NCBI GenBank assembly: GCA_963667455.2
Contig: CAXXFR010000019.1
Span: forward strand, 124,001-188,000
DNA: 64,000 bases
DNA from: Bin55 sp963667455
Lineage (GTDB): Bacteria; Pseudomonadota; Gammaproteobacteria; Pseudomonadales; Azotimanducaceae
Direction of reading: 5' to 3'
Shown: positions 26,555 through 35,651 of the stretch, one piece after another
Numbering within the stretch: the stretch's first letter is position 1
How the letters are laid out: each line of letters opens with the position of its first letter
Made by a program: the position numbers and the translations under genes
Notes under the pieces: model-generated
Database searches by the model: none
Seen by the model: the letters and a program-made list of their open reading frames with translations, nothing else
What the model was told of the DNA's origin: nothing

Positions 26555-27928
26555 CTAGGAGCTTGAGCCGTAACGCTCCTGCAGGTATTGGAACACTGCG
26601 CGCAGCGCCATGGCTTCGCCTCCAGACGGGTGGGCGGGACGAGCTTTGGTATTGCTTCCCATGAGATCGAAGTGCGCCCAGGGAATCTTGTTGACGAAGT
26701 GCTCGAGGAAGAGGGCGGCCGTGATTGCTCCACCCTGAGTTTCGGTTCCGATGTTGGACAAGTCGGCGAGGGACTTCTTCAGCGAACTCCGATAGCCGTC
26801 GTACAGAGGAAGTCGCCAAATTGGATCCAAGACCTGATTTCCCGCTTCTAGTAACCCGTCCGCGACATCGTCGTCATTGCAGAACATAGCGGAAATTTCC
26901 GAGCCGACAGCGACTCGCGCAGCTCCTGTCAGAGTTGAGAAATCAATCATCAGCTCCGGTTTCGATTCAGCGGCGAGTGCCAAAGCATCACAGAGAATCA
27001 ATCGTCCTTCGGCATCGGTATTGCCCACTTCGACTGTGGTTCCCTTGTAGGTAGTGACCACATCACCTGGATGGTAGGCGTTGCTCGACACGGCGTTTTC
27101 CACCGCCGGGATGAGCACTCTCAGATGAACGTTCAGCTTGCGATACATGATGAGTTGCGCCAAACCCAAAGTAATGGCTGCACCCGCCATGTCCTTTTTC
27201 ATTTCGCGCATTCCGGCTGCCGACTTGAGATCCAAGCCTCCGGAATCGAAGCACACACCCTTGCCGAGAATCGCGATGCTCGGTGCAGACTCGTCGCCCC
27301 ATGAGAAGTCAAGAAGTCGAGGCTCTGAAACACTGGCTCTACCTACCGCGTGAATCGTTCGAAATCCGCCTTTGAGCAGGTCATCGCCACAGGTGGTTTT
27401 CAGTTCGACATCGAATCGCTCGCAAACAGTTCGCACTGCTGATTCAAGCTGATCGGGTAGCAGATCTCCCGCTGAAGTGTTGATGAGGTCTCGAGCGAGA
27501 TTCATCGAACTCAGTTCATGGTCAATGGATTCGTGGGACGGATCGATGAATAGCCGTGCTTTTTCCTCTTTGTCGGGATCCTTCTTCTTGTACTTTGAGA
27601 ATTCGTAGGCACCCATTCCCCAGCCGAGTCCCAACGCATAGACCTCTTCAGGCACACCATGGTCGAGCACGTAGTCACCGGCCGGCAGTCGCTTCGCTAG
27701 CGATCCGATGCTTTCCACTGTTACAGTCTTGCCGACTCCGGCGATGATTCTGCGCGGGAAACCGTTTTCATCAGGCACGGTAAGGAACTGATTGGCGGTT
27801 CCTTTGAACTTCGATCGTTTCAACCAAGCGAGGACGATGTCACTCTGCTTCTCACGCCACTCGTCGAATCCCTTGGATGAGACAAGTTCGATCGGTGTGG
27901 CGTCGCTGGATTCTGCGAAAACTAGCAT
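26555..27928 (-). CDS. M17 leucyl aminopeptidase family protein
   Basis: This 457-residue cytosolic aminopeptidase removes N-terminal residues from peptides using two metal ions. GKGVCFDSGGLDLKSAAGM and the signature NTDAEGRLILCDAL are present, with the active-site Lys and Arg in these segments. AAGGAA precedes the ATG at good spacing. It is shorter than PepA (about 500) and closer to the PepB-like branch; I avoid choosing a symbol. It is followed by cysS after about 78 bases. Confidence 0.92.
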   Translation of the reverse strand: MLVFAESSDATPIELVSSKGFDEWREKQSDIVLAWLKRSKFKGTANQFLTVPDENGFPRRIIAGVGKTVTVESIGSLAKRLPAGDYVLDHGVPEEVYALGLGWGMGAYEFSKYKKKDPDKEEKARLFIDPSHESIDHELSSMNLARDLINTSAGDLLPDQLESAVRTVCERFDVELKTTCGDDLLKGGFRTIHAVGRASVSEPRLLDFSWGDESAPSIAILGKGVCFDSGGLDLKSAAGMREMKKDMAGAAITLGLAQLIMYRKLNVHLRVLIPAVENAVSSNAYHPGDVVTTYKGTTVEVGNTDAEGRLILCDALALAAESKPELMIDFSTLTGAARVAVGSEISAMFCNDDDVADGLLEAGNQVLDPIWRLPLYDGYRSSLKKSLADLSNIGTETQGGAITAALFLEHFVNKIPWAHFDLMGSNTKARPAHPSGGEAMALRAVFQYLQERYGSSS

Positions 27929-28014
27929 GGAGATTCCTTTGTCTGAATGGCGACAGGTTGCGAATACTACTTTAACAACGGCAAATCGTGTATGGGATCG
28001 ATTGGACGCAGTGT

Positions 28015-28992
28015 CTAGTGATTCAGTTTGCTTACCAGTTGATCCGCTCGGTAGCTTGAGCGAACCAGGGGACCCGAAGCAACGTCGATGAACCCGAGAT
28101 TCATGGCAATTTCCCGATAGCGTTCAAACTCATTGGGGTGAACCCAACGTTCGACAGGCAAGTGGTTCTTCGTGGGACGCAAGTACTGGCCTAGAGTGAG
28201 AAAGTCGACTTTATTGTTTCGCAAGTCTTCAAACGCTTCGACCAGTTCATCTTCAGTCTCACCGAGTCCGAGCATGAGGCTTGACTTTGTCGCAACTCCC
28301 GAGTTCTTGGCATAGTGGAGCACTGCCAATGTCTGGTCGTAGCCGGCGCGCGAATCCCGTACGCGAGACGTGAGGCGTCGAACCGTCTCAATGTTCTGAG
28401 CGAATACTGCTAGGGGTGTGTTCACGACAATATCGACTGAATTGAAGTTCCCTTGAAAATCTGGAGTCAACGCCTCGATGGTTGTGGATGGACTGGCATC
28501 ATGGATAGCTTCAATGCAGGCTGCATAATGAGTAGCGCCGCCATCCGGCAAGTCGTCCCGGTCGACGGAAGTCAGAACCACGTACTTGAGGTTCATGAGA
28601 CTGACGGCCTTCGCACTGTTGGCGGGCTCGTTAGCGTCAAGCCACTGGTGTGGATTACCGGTGTCGACGGCGCAAAAGTTGCACGCACGAGTGCAAACCG
28701 ATCCCATCAGCATCAGGGTCGCCGTACCGTTGCTCCAACACTCGCCGATGTTGGGGCAGTGCGACTCAGCGCAGACCGTATGGAGGGAGTTCTCCTCGAC
28801 CAGAGATCGAATCTGTTGGTACTTCGCGCCCTGTGGAAGGTGAACTCGGAGCCAGGGAGGCTTTCTCGGTCTTGCATCGATAACGACTGTCGGGAGTAGC
28901 TTATTGCGGACTCGGCCAGTTACGCCGTCGCGAATCGCGACAAAACCTTGAGGGGTTCGATACTTGGTTCCGCTGCGAATCGAGTTTCTCAT
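28015..28992 (-). CDS. lipA: Lipoyl synthase
   Basis: This radical SAM enzyme inserts two sulphurs into protein-bound octanoyl chains to make lipoyl groups for pyruvate and 2-oxoglutarate dehydrogenases. The auxiliary cluster cysteines are Cys74, Cys79 and Cys85 (CAESHCPNIGEC), the SAM cluster cysteines Cys100, Cys104 and Cys107 (CTRACNFC), and the conserved C-terminal serine lies in VRSSYRAD. The 325-residue length is usual. lipB is not adjacent. It diverges from the ion-channel gene. Confidence 0.98.
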   Translation of the reverse strand: MRNSIRSGTKYRTPQGFVAIRDGVTGRVRNKLLPTVVIDARPRKPPWLRVHLPQGAKYQQIRSLVEENSLHTVCAESHCPNIGECWSNGTATLMLMGSVCTRACNFCAVDTGNPHQWLDANEPANSAKAVSLMNLKYVVLTSVDRDDLPDGGATHYAACIEAIHDASPSTTIEALTPDFQGNFNSVDIVVNTPLAVFAQNIETVRRLTSRVRDSRAGYDQTLAVLHYAKNSGVATKSSLMLGLGETEDELVEAFEDLRNNKVDFLTLGQYLRPTKNHLPVERWVHPNEFERYREIAMNLGFIDVASGPLVRSSYRADQLVSKLNH

Positions 28993-29186
28993 GGGTCGGT
29001 GCGGTGGGCCAAGTTCCGGTCAGTGCTGAAATGGGCTATTCGAATATTACCGTTAGGGGGTTGTTAGTCCAATTTGGAACAATGCTCGCCTGAACGTCGT
29101 GGAGAGTGCGTACCTTGTGACCCACTTGACGACAGCAAAACAGTTCAACCCGTAGACAGAGGCAGACCTATGGAGAGAAGCAAATC

Positions 29187-29999
29187 GTGAAAGCACTTCA
29201 AGCAGTATGTGAAAAGATCGTCCAATCGAGCTGGTTCACCTATGGAATCACCGGGATTATCGTCGCCAACGCCATCGTCGTTGGCTTGGATACGTCCGAC
29301 TACTTGGCAGGGAAATTCTCGGTCGTATTCGAGTGGGTCAATCTGATCGTACTGGTGATCTTTATCGTTGAGGCGATGATCAAGATGGTTGCGTTCTATC
29401 CCCGATGCCATCACTACTTCAAAGACGGATGGAATGTATTCGACTTTGCAATCATCGTGTTTTGTCTCATCCCATCGACGGGAGAACTGGCAACGATCGC
29501 ACGCTTGGCGCGAGTGCTCCGGGTGCTTCGAATCGTCTCAGTGCTCCCACAGCTTCGTGTGCTGGTGAATGCCCTCATTCACTCAATGCCGGGGATGTTC
29601 AACATTGTCTTGCTTCTTTCGATTGTGTTCTATGTCTACGGAGTCGCCGGATACCACCTTTTCCACGAAGTTGACCCGACTCACTGGAGCACGTTGGGGA
29701 TTTCGCTGCTTTCCCTGTTTCGAATTGTGACCCTTGAGGATTGGACAGACATCATGTACAACGCTCTCGATCACTATTGGTGGGCGTGGGTGTATTTCCT
29801 GAGTTTCGTTGTGCTCGGTACCTTTGTGGTGATCAATCTGTTCATTGGAATCGTCATTACGAACGTTCAGGATGCCCGCGAGAAGTCGTTGGCAGAACTT
29901 CGCAAGGACATGCATTCGGACGAAGTCATCGCCGAATTGCAACGAACGAGAGACGCGTTAGAGCGTGTCCAGGAGCAACTGGAGAAGCAAAAGCCTTAA
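29187..29999 (+). CDS. Voltage-gated cation channel, single-domain (NaChBac family), acidic filter
   Basis: The 270-residue product has six membrane segments and would form a homotetramer in the inner membrane. The S4 voltage sensor has arginines at every third position (Arg106, 109, 112, 115). The pore loop is TLEDWTD at 182-188. NaChBac-type sodium channels have TLESWxx; the added aspartates at the fourth and seventh positions match those used to make NavAb calcium selective, so calcium permeation is predicted. A C-terminal coiled coil (from about 235) would hold the tetramer together. It diverges from lipA. Family is certain; ion selectivity is inference. Confidence 0.92.
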   Translation: MKALQAVCEKIVQSSWFTYGITGIIVANAIVVGLDTSDYLAGKFSVVFEWVNLIVLVIFIVEAMIKMVAFYPRCHHYFKDGWNVFDFAIIVFCLIPSTGELATIARLARVLRVLRIVSVLPQLRVLVNALIHSMPGMFNIVLLLSIVFYVYGVAGYHLFHEVDPTHWSTLGISLLSLFRIVTLEDWTDIMYNALDHYWWAWVYFLSFVVLGTFVVINLFIGIVITNVQDAREKSLAELRKDMHSDEVIAELQRTRDALERVQEQLEKQKP

Positions 30000-30023
30000 C
30001 GGTTGGTCTTCGAGTTTTCCAGT

Positions 30024-30051
30024 CCTTTCACATGCAGTCAGATGTGAGAGG
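30024..30051. terminator. Hairpin between convergent channel and asnS genes
   Basis: CCTTTCACAT (30024-30033) pairs with ATGTGAGAGG (30042-30051), nine of ten Watson-Crick plus one G-T, with an 8-base loop. It lies 25 bases after the channel stop and 52 bases from the asnS stop. It lacks a T-run, so the terminator call is tentative. Confidence 0.4.
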
Positions 30052-30102
30052 CTGAAGTGGACTCGCTTCGATCAGCAATCAGCCTGACCCAAGAAGGAGC
30101 GA

Positions 30103-31476
30103 CTAGAAGGAGGCGTTGTTCGGAACTCGGGGGAACGGCGCGATGTCACGGATGTTGTCCATGCCGGACATGTAGAGAACGAGCCTCTCATATCCCACAC
30201 CGAATCCTGCGTGAGGCACTGACCCGTACTTTCGCAGCTCTCGATACCACCACAGTTCCTCACGCATTTCATCGTCCATGCGTGACTCGAGTACGTCTAG
30301 GCGTTCTTCTCGCTGGCTTCCGCCAATGATTTCGCCCACACCGGGAACAAGCACATCCATTGCCGCCACCGTTCGCTCGTCGTCGTTCAGTCGCATGTAA
30401 AACGCCTTGATATCCGATGGGTAGTTTGTGACGATTACGGGGGCATCCGCTATTTCAGTGAGATAGCGTTCGTGTTCGGATTGCAGATCATTGCCCCACG
30501 CGACGGGATACTCGAATGTTCGATTTGACTTGAGCAGCTCTTCGACAGCGTCTGAGTAGTCCATGCGCTCAAACGGCTTCTCGATCACCCTTTGCAGGCG
30601 ATCACGCACCGAAGCATCGATCCGTTGCACAAAGAAATCGATGTCGTCGGGGATCTTCTCTTGAACTGACGTAAACACCGCTTTGAGAAAGTCTTCAGCC
30701 AAGTCCGCGTTGGCTTGAAGATCTGCAAACGCAATCTCCGGTTCGATCATCCAAAACTCAGCAAGATGACGGCTGGTATTGGAGTTCTCCGCCCGAAACG
30801 TTGGTCCAAAGGTGTACACCTTGGATAGCGCCAGACAGAAAGCTTCGACATTGAGCTGGCCGGAGACAGAGAGAAAGGTTTCCTTGCCAAAGAACTCCGG
30901 CGAACCTTCAATGGCATCGCGGTTGGCCTCGTCGAGTGCGCTGACCCGAAACAAATCGCCAGCCCCTTCACAATCACTGGCAGTGATGATCGGAGTGCTA
31001 ACCCAAACGAAGCCATTGGAATTGAAGTACTCGTGGACCGCCATCGATGTCGCATGGCGCAGTCGAGCAATTGCGCCGAAAGTACTCGTTCTGGGTCGTA
31101 GGTGGGCAACAGTGCGGAGGTATTCGAATGTATGCCGCTTCTTGGCGATGGGATACGTGTCTGCATCCGCCACCGTACCGACAATTGATATTTCGCTTGC
31201 CTGCATTTCGCGGTCTTGCCCTCGACCGCTTGATTCGACAACTGTACCGGTTGCTTCAACCGCAGCTCCTGTGGTCAGATTCGTGACCTCCCCATAGTTG
31301 GGTATGGCTTCATCCACAACCACTTGGAAGTGATCGAAGCTGGATCCGTCGTGAACGGAGAGGAACGAAAAGCCAGCTTTCGATGATCGGATAGACCGCA
31401 ACCAGCCCCTGACCGTTGTCGAGTCTCCGATCTTGACTTCGTGCTGCAGAATCTTGCGTATTTCGGTTGTACTCAT
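30103..31476 (-). CDS. asnS: Asparaginyl-tRNA synthetase
   Basis: A class IIb synthetase charging tRNA-Asn. An N-terminal OB fold (VRGWLRSIRSSKAGFSFLSV) precedes the catalytic core with motif 2 (FRAENSNTSRHLAEFWMIEPE) and motif 3 (GFGVGYERLVLYM). The start is placed at ATG 31476, giving MSTTEIRKIL, matching family N-termini; an upstream start-like codon at 31515 adds 13 residues of no homology. About 457 residues. Complete. Confidence 0.97.
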   Translation of the reverse strand: MSTTEIRKILQHEVKIGDSTTVRGWLRSIRSSKAGFSFLSVHDGSSFDHFQVVVDEAIPNYGEVTNLTTGAAVEATGTVVESSGRGQDREMQASEISIVGTVADADTYPIAKKRHTFEYLRTVAHLRPRTSTFGAIARLRHATSMAVHEYFNSNGFVWVSTPIITASDCEGAGDLFRVSALDEANRDAIEGSPEFFGKETFLSVSGQLNVEAFCLALSKVYTFGPTFRAENSNTSRHLAEFWMIEPEIAFADLQANADLAEDFLKAVFTSVQEKIPDDIDFFVQRIDASVRDRLQRVIEKPFERMDYSDAVEELLKSNRTFEYPVAWGNDLQSEHERYLTEIADAPVIVTNYPSDIKAFYMRLNDDERTVAAMDVLVPGVGEIIGGSQREERLDVLESRMDDEMREELWWYRELRKYGSVPHAGFGVGYERLVLYMSGMDNIRDIAPFPRVPNNASF

Positions 31477-31849
31477 GATCTCGAGTCTAAATTGGAGTTT
31501 TTCCTGATCGAGCACGTACAGGCCGGCTCAATTCTAGACCAGAGCCGTCTGATGAATTGGTATGAGCAAATCTCTGAACGGTCTCGCTTGAGTTTCCGCG
31601 GAGGCGTTGGACACTCAAGAGCGAGGATCGATGATTCGTGGCGGTTCGCTTGAGACTTGCGGCAGCACCTCACAAGGGTTCAGAGCGTGAAAGCCGACCA
31701 AGCGCCACCAAGTAACCAACGACCAAATTGAAGACGGTGATTCATGAGCGTTTCCTCACTTCTGCAAGGGGCATCAATTGCCGTCCAAGTCATTCCGAGG
31801 CTAGTTACAATTCGACTAGCGCATCCCTAATGGAGACACACGGTAGCTC
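31477..31849. other. Divergent intergenic region
   Basis: About 370 bases with no gene I can support. Only a weak 5-bp inverted repeat (CTAGT...ACTAG near 31800-31820) stands out before the next gene. Confidence 0.4.
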
Positions 31850-32311
31850 ATGAGTGAAGTCGAATACCCGGACTGTCTGCGAGAACTCTATGAGAGTGAG
31901 GTATTTGGCGAGACATTCGCTCGCGCCTTGATGAATGTCGCCAAGAACGACCGGGACCGCTACCACTTCGCTACTCTGCTCCAACTTGAGACTGAGACAA
32001 AGGCTCGACTTCGTCCAGTTCTATGGAAAAAGGGTCTATCGTTGGAACACAACGCGGATCTGAGCTTGTTGGAAGGCACAGTAGAAGCGTACAAGTCTGT
32101 GGACTTTGCCACGTTTGCCGCCCTGATCAAACCCTCGGTGGAGAATTTCGTCAGTCGGTTTGAAGCCATCGCCGCGGCTGTTCCGGAAGATGAGAAGCAA
32201 TTGGCACAGTCAATGATCCGCCATGAAAAGTCAATCCTCACTTGGCTCGAGCAAGAAAGTACAGGTGGAAATGACCATTCTCTTGACTTGATGATCGCTG
32301 AGTTGGAGTAG
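31850..32311 (+). CDS. Hypothetical all-helical protein, possibly ferritin-like
   Basis: This 153-residue acidic protein is predicted almost fully helical. Glu/His positions in YESEVFGETFARAL, HFATLLQLETETK and MIRHEKSILTWLE resemble the spaced metal ligands of ferritin-like or rubrerythrin-like bundles, but I do not recognise a family. It stands alone, followed immediately by a strong hairpin. Metal binding is inference only. Confidence 0.65.
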   Translation: MSEVEYPDCLRELYESEVFGETFARALMNVAKNDRDRYHFATLLQLETETKARLRPVLWKKGLSLEHNADLSLLEGTVEAYKSVDFATFAALIKPSVENFVSRFEAIAAAVPEDEKQLAQSMIRHEKSILTWLEQESTGGNDHSLDLMIAELE

Positions 32312-32336
32312 CCGTTGCTGCAGGTGTAGCGACGGC
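32311..32336 (+). terminator. Hairpin directly after the helical ORFan
   Basis: GCCGTTGCT (32311-32319) pairs with AGCGACGGC (32328-32336), eight Watson-Crick pairs and one T-G, around an 8-base loop. It starts at the last base of the stop codon. The following CTTCATT is only weakly T-rich. Confidence 0.45.
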
Positions 32337-32787
32337 CTTCATTGGGTCCGAATAGAGAGCTTGACGCTCGACTAATCGAATCTGTGGGTCAAATGCAAGT
32401 TCTTCGGGTTTCGCCCGTTTGCATGTAGTTGCCAGATATTCCCCGCTCTCTTGATCTACGAGGCGTATTCCTCCAGACTCGTATGCCGAATTCCCGGCTG
32501 ACTGAAGGTGTATTCACCGCAAACAGCCTATTGATGCTTGAAGTTCTCGACTACTCTGGAATCCCTATCACGCGAGGACCGAAATCCGTCGAGTTGTACT
32601 ATCCGTAGTCGGACATCTTCCGATCCTAGACCAGAAGCTCGATAACGCATCCCGAATTGGCCGCAACACGGGAATGAAGTAATGAAGACACTGAGTCACA
32701 CTCGAATGCTAGACGAGGCTATTGACAAGATCGACAAGCGAGAACGTGGGCGGTTCGCTTAATCCTAGGTCGCATACATAGGTGGCT
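32312..32787. other. Gene-free stretch with hairpins and possible coding debris
   Basis: Besides the terminator-like hairpin at its left edge, a second structure at 32393-32425 pairs ATGCAA with TTGCAT and CGGG with CCCG around a TTTCG loop, with an interior bulge. Short open stretches (for example 32683-32763, 26 codons from an ATG) may be remnants of decayed genes. It abuts a broken ATPase gene, in keeping with a decaying accessory region. Confidence 0.4.
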
Positions 32788-33920
32788 TCAGATTGGCTCT
32801 CCTCTGTCACGAGCAATCGCCAAGATGTAGTCCATGAGAGAAGGTATTCCTGGTTCGTAGAGGTGATCTTCTCCCTTTGCTGTCCAGATATATCCCAACG
32901 CCAGAAATGTGTCCGCTATGTCTTGGGCTCGTACGTCAGCATTTACTGCGTTGACGACTTTTCTGATGTCGTATGTGTCCATGCACTGTGACTCTGAGGA
33001 CTGCGAGCCGGCATAGGCCGCAGCTATAGCAGCTGCAAAGGGAACGAGCTCCTGAGAATCGAGTTCCTGAAATCGGTCTCAGTACATCACATTGACATCC
33101 TCGTCCCATCGAGGATGTGCGAGCACTATTGTTTCGGTGTCGATGACTCGATCGTTGGACTCAATTGCGACATTCCAAATGGTGTCCCCGATGCTTTGAA
33201 CGAAGTAGGGATAACACTGCCTCTGTTCGATCAAGCGGTTCTCCACCACTTCTTCGAGACGAACGTCGAGTCCGGTATTTGTCATTGGCTCAAACAGCGC
33301 ACTCTTGGCTGATTGAATGTCCAAGCGCTCCATTCGCATTCGACGAGCACTGTTGAGATAGGAGACATCCATTTTTCTGAGGTGCGAGGGAAGAGTTGGG
33401 GTGCCAGCCAAGATAACGGCAAATTTTGTCTTCTTTCTTCGCGCCGCATCGGTAAGTGAGAGGATTGCGTCGAGCACCTCTCGTGAGTTTCGCTGTGCCT
33501 CGTCCGCCATGAGCAGAGTTGGCTTGTCGTACATTACTGCGACGCACCGTTCCCCGAGGTCTCCGGTGCCTGTAGCGGTCAGCAATGAAGTTTTGCGCTC
33601 TCTGCCATCTTGAGATGTCCCTGCCGTTTGCGAACGGTCGGTTTCGCGAAGGAACTTCCGATGTAAGCTCTTGGGGGTCGGGACCGACGGACTAAGCACA
33701 TAGACTGGATAGACTCTGCTGTTCTTTTCAAGCTTCCTCTCGACGTGGTGGAGCAAGGTAGTCTTGCCGTTACTCGCGGGCCGTACAAAAGCGTCTCTCT
33801 AGGAACCGACTGTCCTGTGGGAAGCCCGTCGGTTAATTGGTCAATTTCGCGAAGTTCCTCGTCTCTTCCGGCGAAAACCGGAGGGAATCCCCCTATACCA
33901 GGTGTGTATGGATTTCTCAT
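32788..33920 (-). pseudogene. AAA ATPase (AAA_16-like) broken by frameshift and in-frame stop
   Basis: The N-terminus (RNPYTPGIGGFPPVFAGRDE) and core match a common ATP-binding family of about 380 residues. The Walker A reads LLYGPR then shifts; in another frame it resumes NGKTTLLHHVE. Restoring one G near 33774 gives GPRGNGKTT, the family form. Walker B (LLMADEAQ) and sensor I (FAVILAGTP) follow. At 33079-33081 an in-frame TGA ends the frame, but beyond it the same frame continues DRFQELDSQELVPFAAAIAA and ends ALGYIWTAKGEDHLYEPGIP, the family's C-terminal module. The span is 1133 bases, one short of 378 codons. Most likely a recent pseudogene; sequencing error cannot explain both defects easily. 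Confidence 0.8.
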
Positions 33921-34189
33921 GTGTTAAGTGCATGTTCAAGTAGATTGAGGAGAACTAGCTAGGTTCTTGACCGGTTTGGTTGAATATCGTTTGTTGCAAG
34001 ACGCGCAAAGTACCGTAGTCACGTACGAGTTGAATTCTTTATGGAGATCCCACTCCACCTGGGTAACCTAGAGCAGAGTCGAGGTGTGATCGTCAATGCA
34101 CCAGGCTTAGACTCGAGTGGTTTGACAAGTCGATCTCCCGCCCAATTCGTTGTGAAATGACGAGTTTCATTGTGCATTGCGTCGAATCG

Positions 34190-34771
34190 CTACACTTTGA
34201 TCACCACTGTATTTGCAACAAGATCATGAATCATTCTGCGGTCTCTACGAAAAATTGAAAACATATCGACGATCTCCACAATCAGGCCTAAGAAGAGATT
34301 TATGAAACTTGCAGTATCAAAGATGAAATATCGCAAGAAAATTATCCTAGTGAGTGGAACTACTTGATGTGTATCTGCATCTACGATCCTTATATCTAGA
34401 ATCATTTTTCCCAAGGATTGGCCTCGAGTAGCAAGATAATATCCATTAATAATGAAGTAGGCCACGAGGTAAAAAACTATCTCAACGTATATCCATGGAT
34501 TCAACAGTTGTAATTGGAAATAGTCAGTCTCTGCTTCCATATATGCTGTTATGATCCTTGCCAATTCCTCCCTCCCATTTGGAACCGAAGCTATAACGAG
34601 AATTGCAACCACTAAGAATATCAAGACAAAGATCAGACCATCGAGCAAGACTGCAGCGAGACGGCGACCTCGAGATGCCAAGACTATCCCATCAGTGTTC
34701 TCTTCCGTACTGAGGCTCGCACGCGGGGCAGTATAGGGGTTCTGTGCAGTGCCAATTCCGTCTTCAGACAT
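34190..34771 (-). CDS. RDD-family membrane protein (paralogue 1)
   Basis: The 193-residue protein starts with a cytoplasmic tail containing QNPYTAPRASL, then the RDD hallmark SRGRRLAAVLLDGLIF and three or four membrane segments, a loop TRGQSLGKMILDIRIVDA, and a C-terminus RRDRRMIHDLVANTVVIKV. RDD proteins are integral inner-membrane proteins of mostly unknown role, some linked to ion transport. It is a tandem duplicate of the next gene, and its G+C is visibly lower than neighbours (38% in 34261-34320). It is downstream of the DUF58/MoxR operon on the same strand. Confidence 0.85.
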   Translation of the reverse strand: MSEDGIGTAQNPYTAPRASLSTEENTDGIVLASRGRRLAAVLLDGLIFVLIFLVVAILVIASVPNGREELARIITAYMEAETDYFQLQLLNPWIYVEIVFYLVAYFIINGYYLATRGQSLGKMILDIRIVDADTHQVVPLTRIIFLRYFIFDTASFINLFLGLIVEIVDMFSIFRRDRRMIHDLVANTVVIKV

Positions 34772-34934
34772 GATCTCTCAGTTTCTCAATTCGGTATGTG
34801 TGACAGACTGTGGATGTTACCACGAGCCAGTTCTAGCGAAGATTGATTCCGTTCGCAGGGCGGCGTGTAAAGGACGACCCCCACCGCCAATTGCGTCGTG
34901 AAAAGCTCAACTCTGTGTAAAGAGTGACCAGTCG

Positions 34935-35519
34935 CTAGACCTTGATGACCACCGTATTGGCGGTAAGGTCGTGAATCATTCTGCGATCTCGACGAAATAT
35001 GGAAAAGATATCAACTAGACTGACGATCATGGCTAATACTACGTTAAGCAAATTTATTGCATCGAATATGAAGTATCTCATTGCAATGATCTTAGTGAGC
35101 GGAACAACCTGATGGGTGTCCGCATCCACGATTTTTATACGCAATATCATCTTTCCAAGGGATTGACCTCGAGTAGCAAGAAAATATCCATTAACTCCAA
35201 AGTACACCACTATTGTCACGAATATTTCAACATAGACTACCGGATTCAATAGGCCAAGTCCCAACAAATCTGGATTGGCCTCAATATAGTTTTCTGTAAT
35301 GAACTTATCCAATGCATCCGTTCCTCCAGGAAACAACAAGACTATCGGAACTGTGACGATGAAACATGCCAAAACAAGGATCAGGCTATCGAGCAAGACG
35401 GCACCGAGACGACGACCACGAGTCGCTAGAACAACTTTGTCGGTGTCGTCCGAGTCCAAGCTCGCTCGTGGAGCGGTATAAGGGTTCTGTGTGGTGTCCA
35501 ATTTGTCGTTTGTCGTCAT
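34935..35519 (-). CDS. RDD-family membrane protein (paralogue 2)
   Basis: The 194-residue protein is closely similar to the preceding paralogue along its whole length: QNPYTAPRASL tail, TRGRRLGAVLLDSLIL, TRGQSLGKMILRIKIVDA, and RRDRRMIHDLTANTVVIKV. The pair differs mostly in the periplasmic loop after the first hairpin. It lies about 130 bases after the DUF58 gene, so it may be transcribed with that operon. Function unknown; tandem duplication is clear. Confidence 0.85.
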   Translation of the reverse strand: MTTNDKLDTTQNPYTAPRASLDSDDTDKVVLATRGRRLGAVLLDSLILVLACFIVTVPIVLLFPGGTDALDKFITENYIEANPDLLGLGLLNPVVYVEIFVTIVVYFGVNGYFLATRGQSLGKMILRIKIVDADTHQVVPLTKIIAMRYFIFDAINLLNVVLAMIVSLVDIFSIFRRDRRMIHDLTANTVVIKV

Positions 35520-35651
35520 TTCTCTGGTCTTTTTAACTCTGCGAAAGTCTTCTACTCAGGATGTTATCACGAGCAATCAGTTCTAACGGCACTCAGAACA
35601 ACTCACAGTTCGAATTTAAGATTCTCTGAAGCATTTGTGGAATGCGTCACG

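Noticed and set aside
30779..31297. 172-codon plus-strand frame inside asnS
   Set aside because: asnS is intact on the other strand with all class II motifs; the frame is a shadow.
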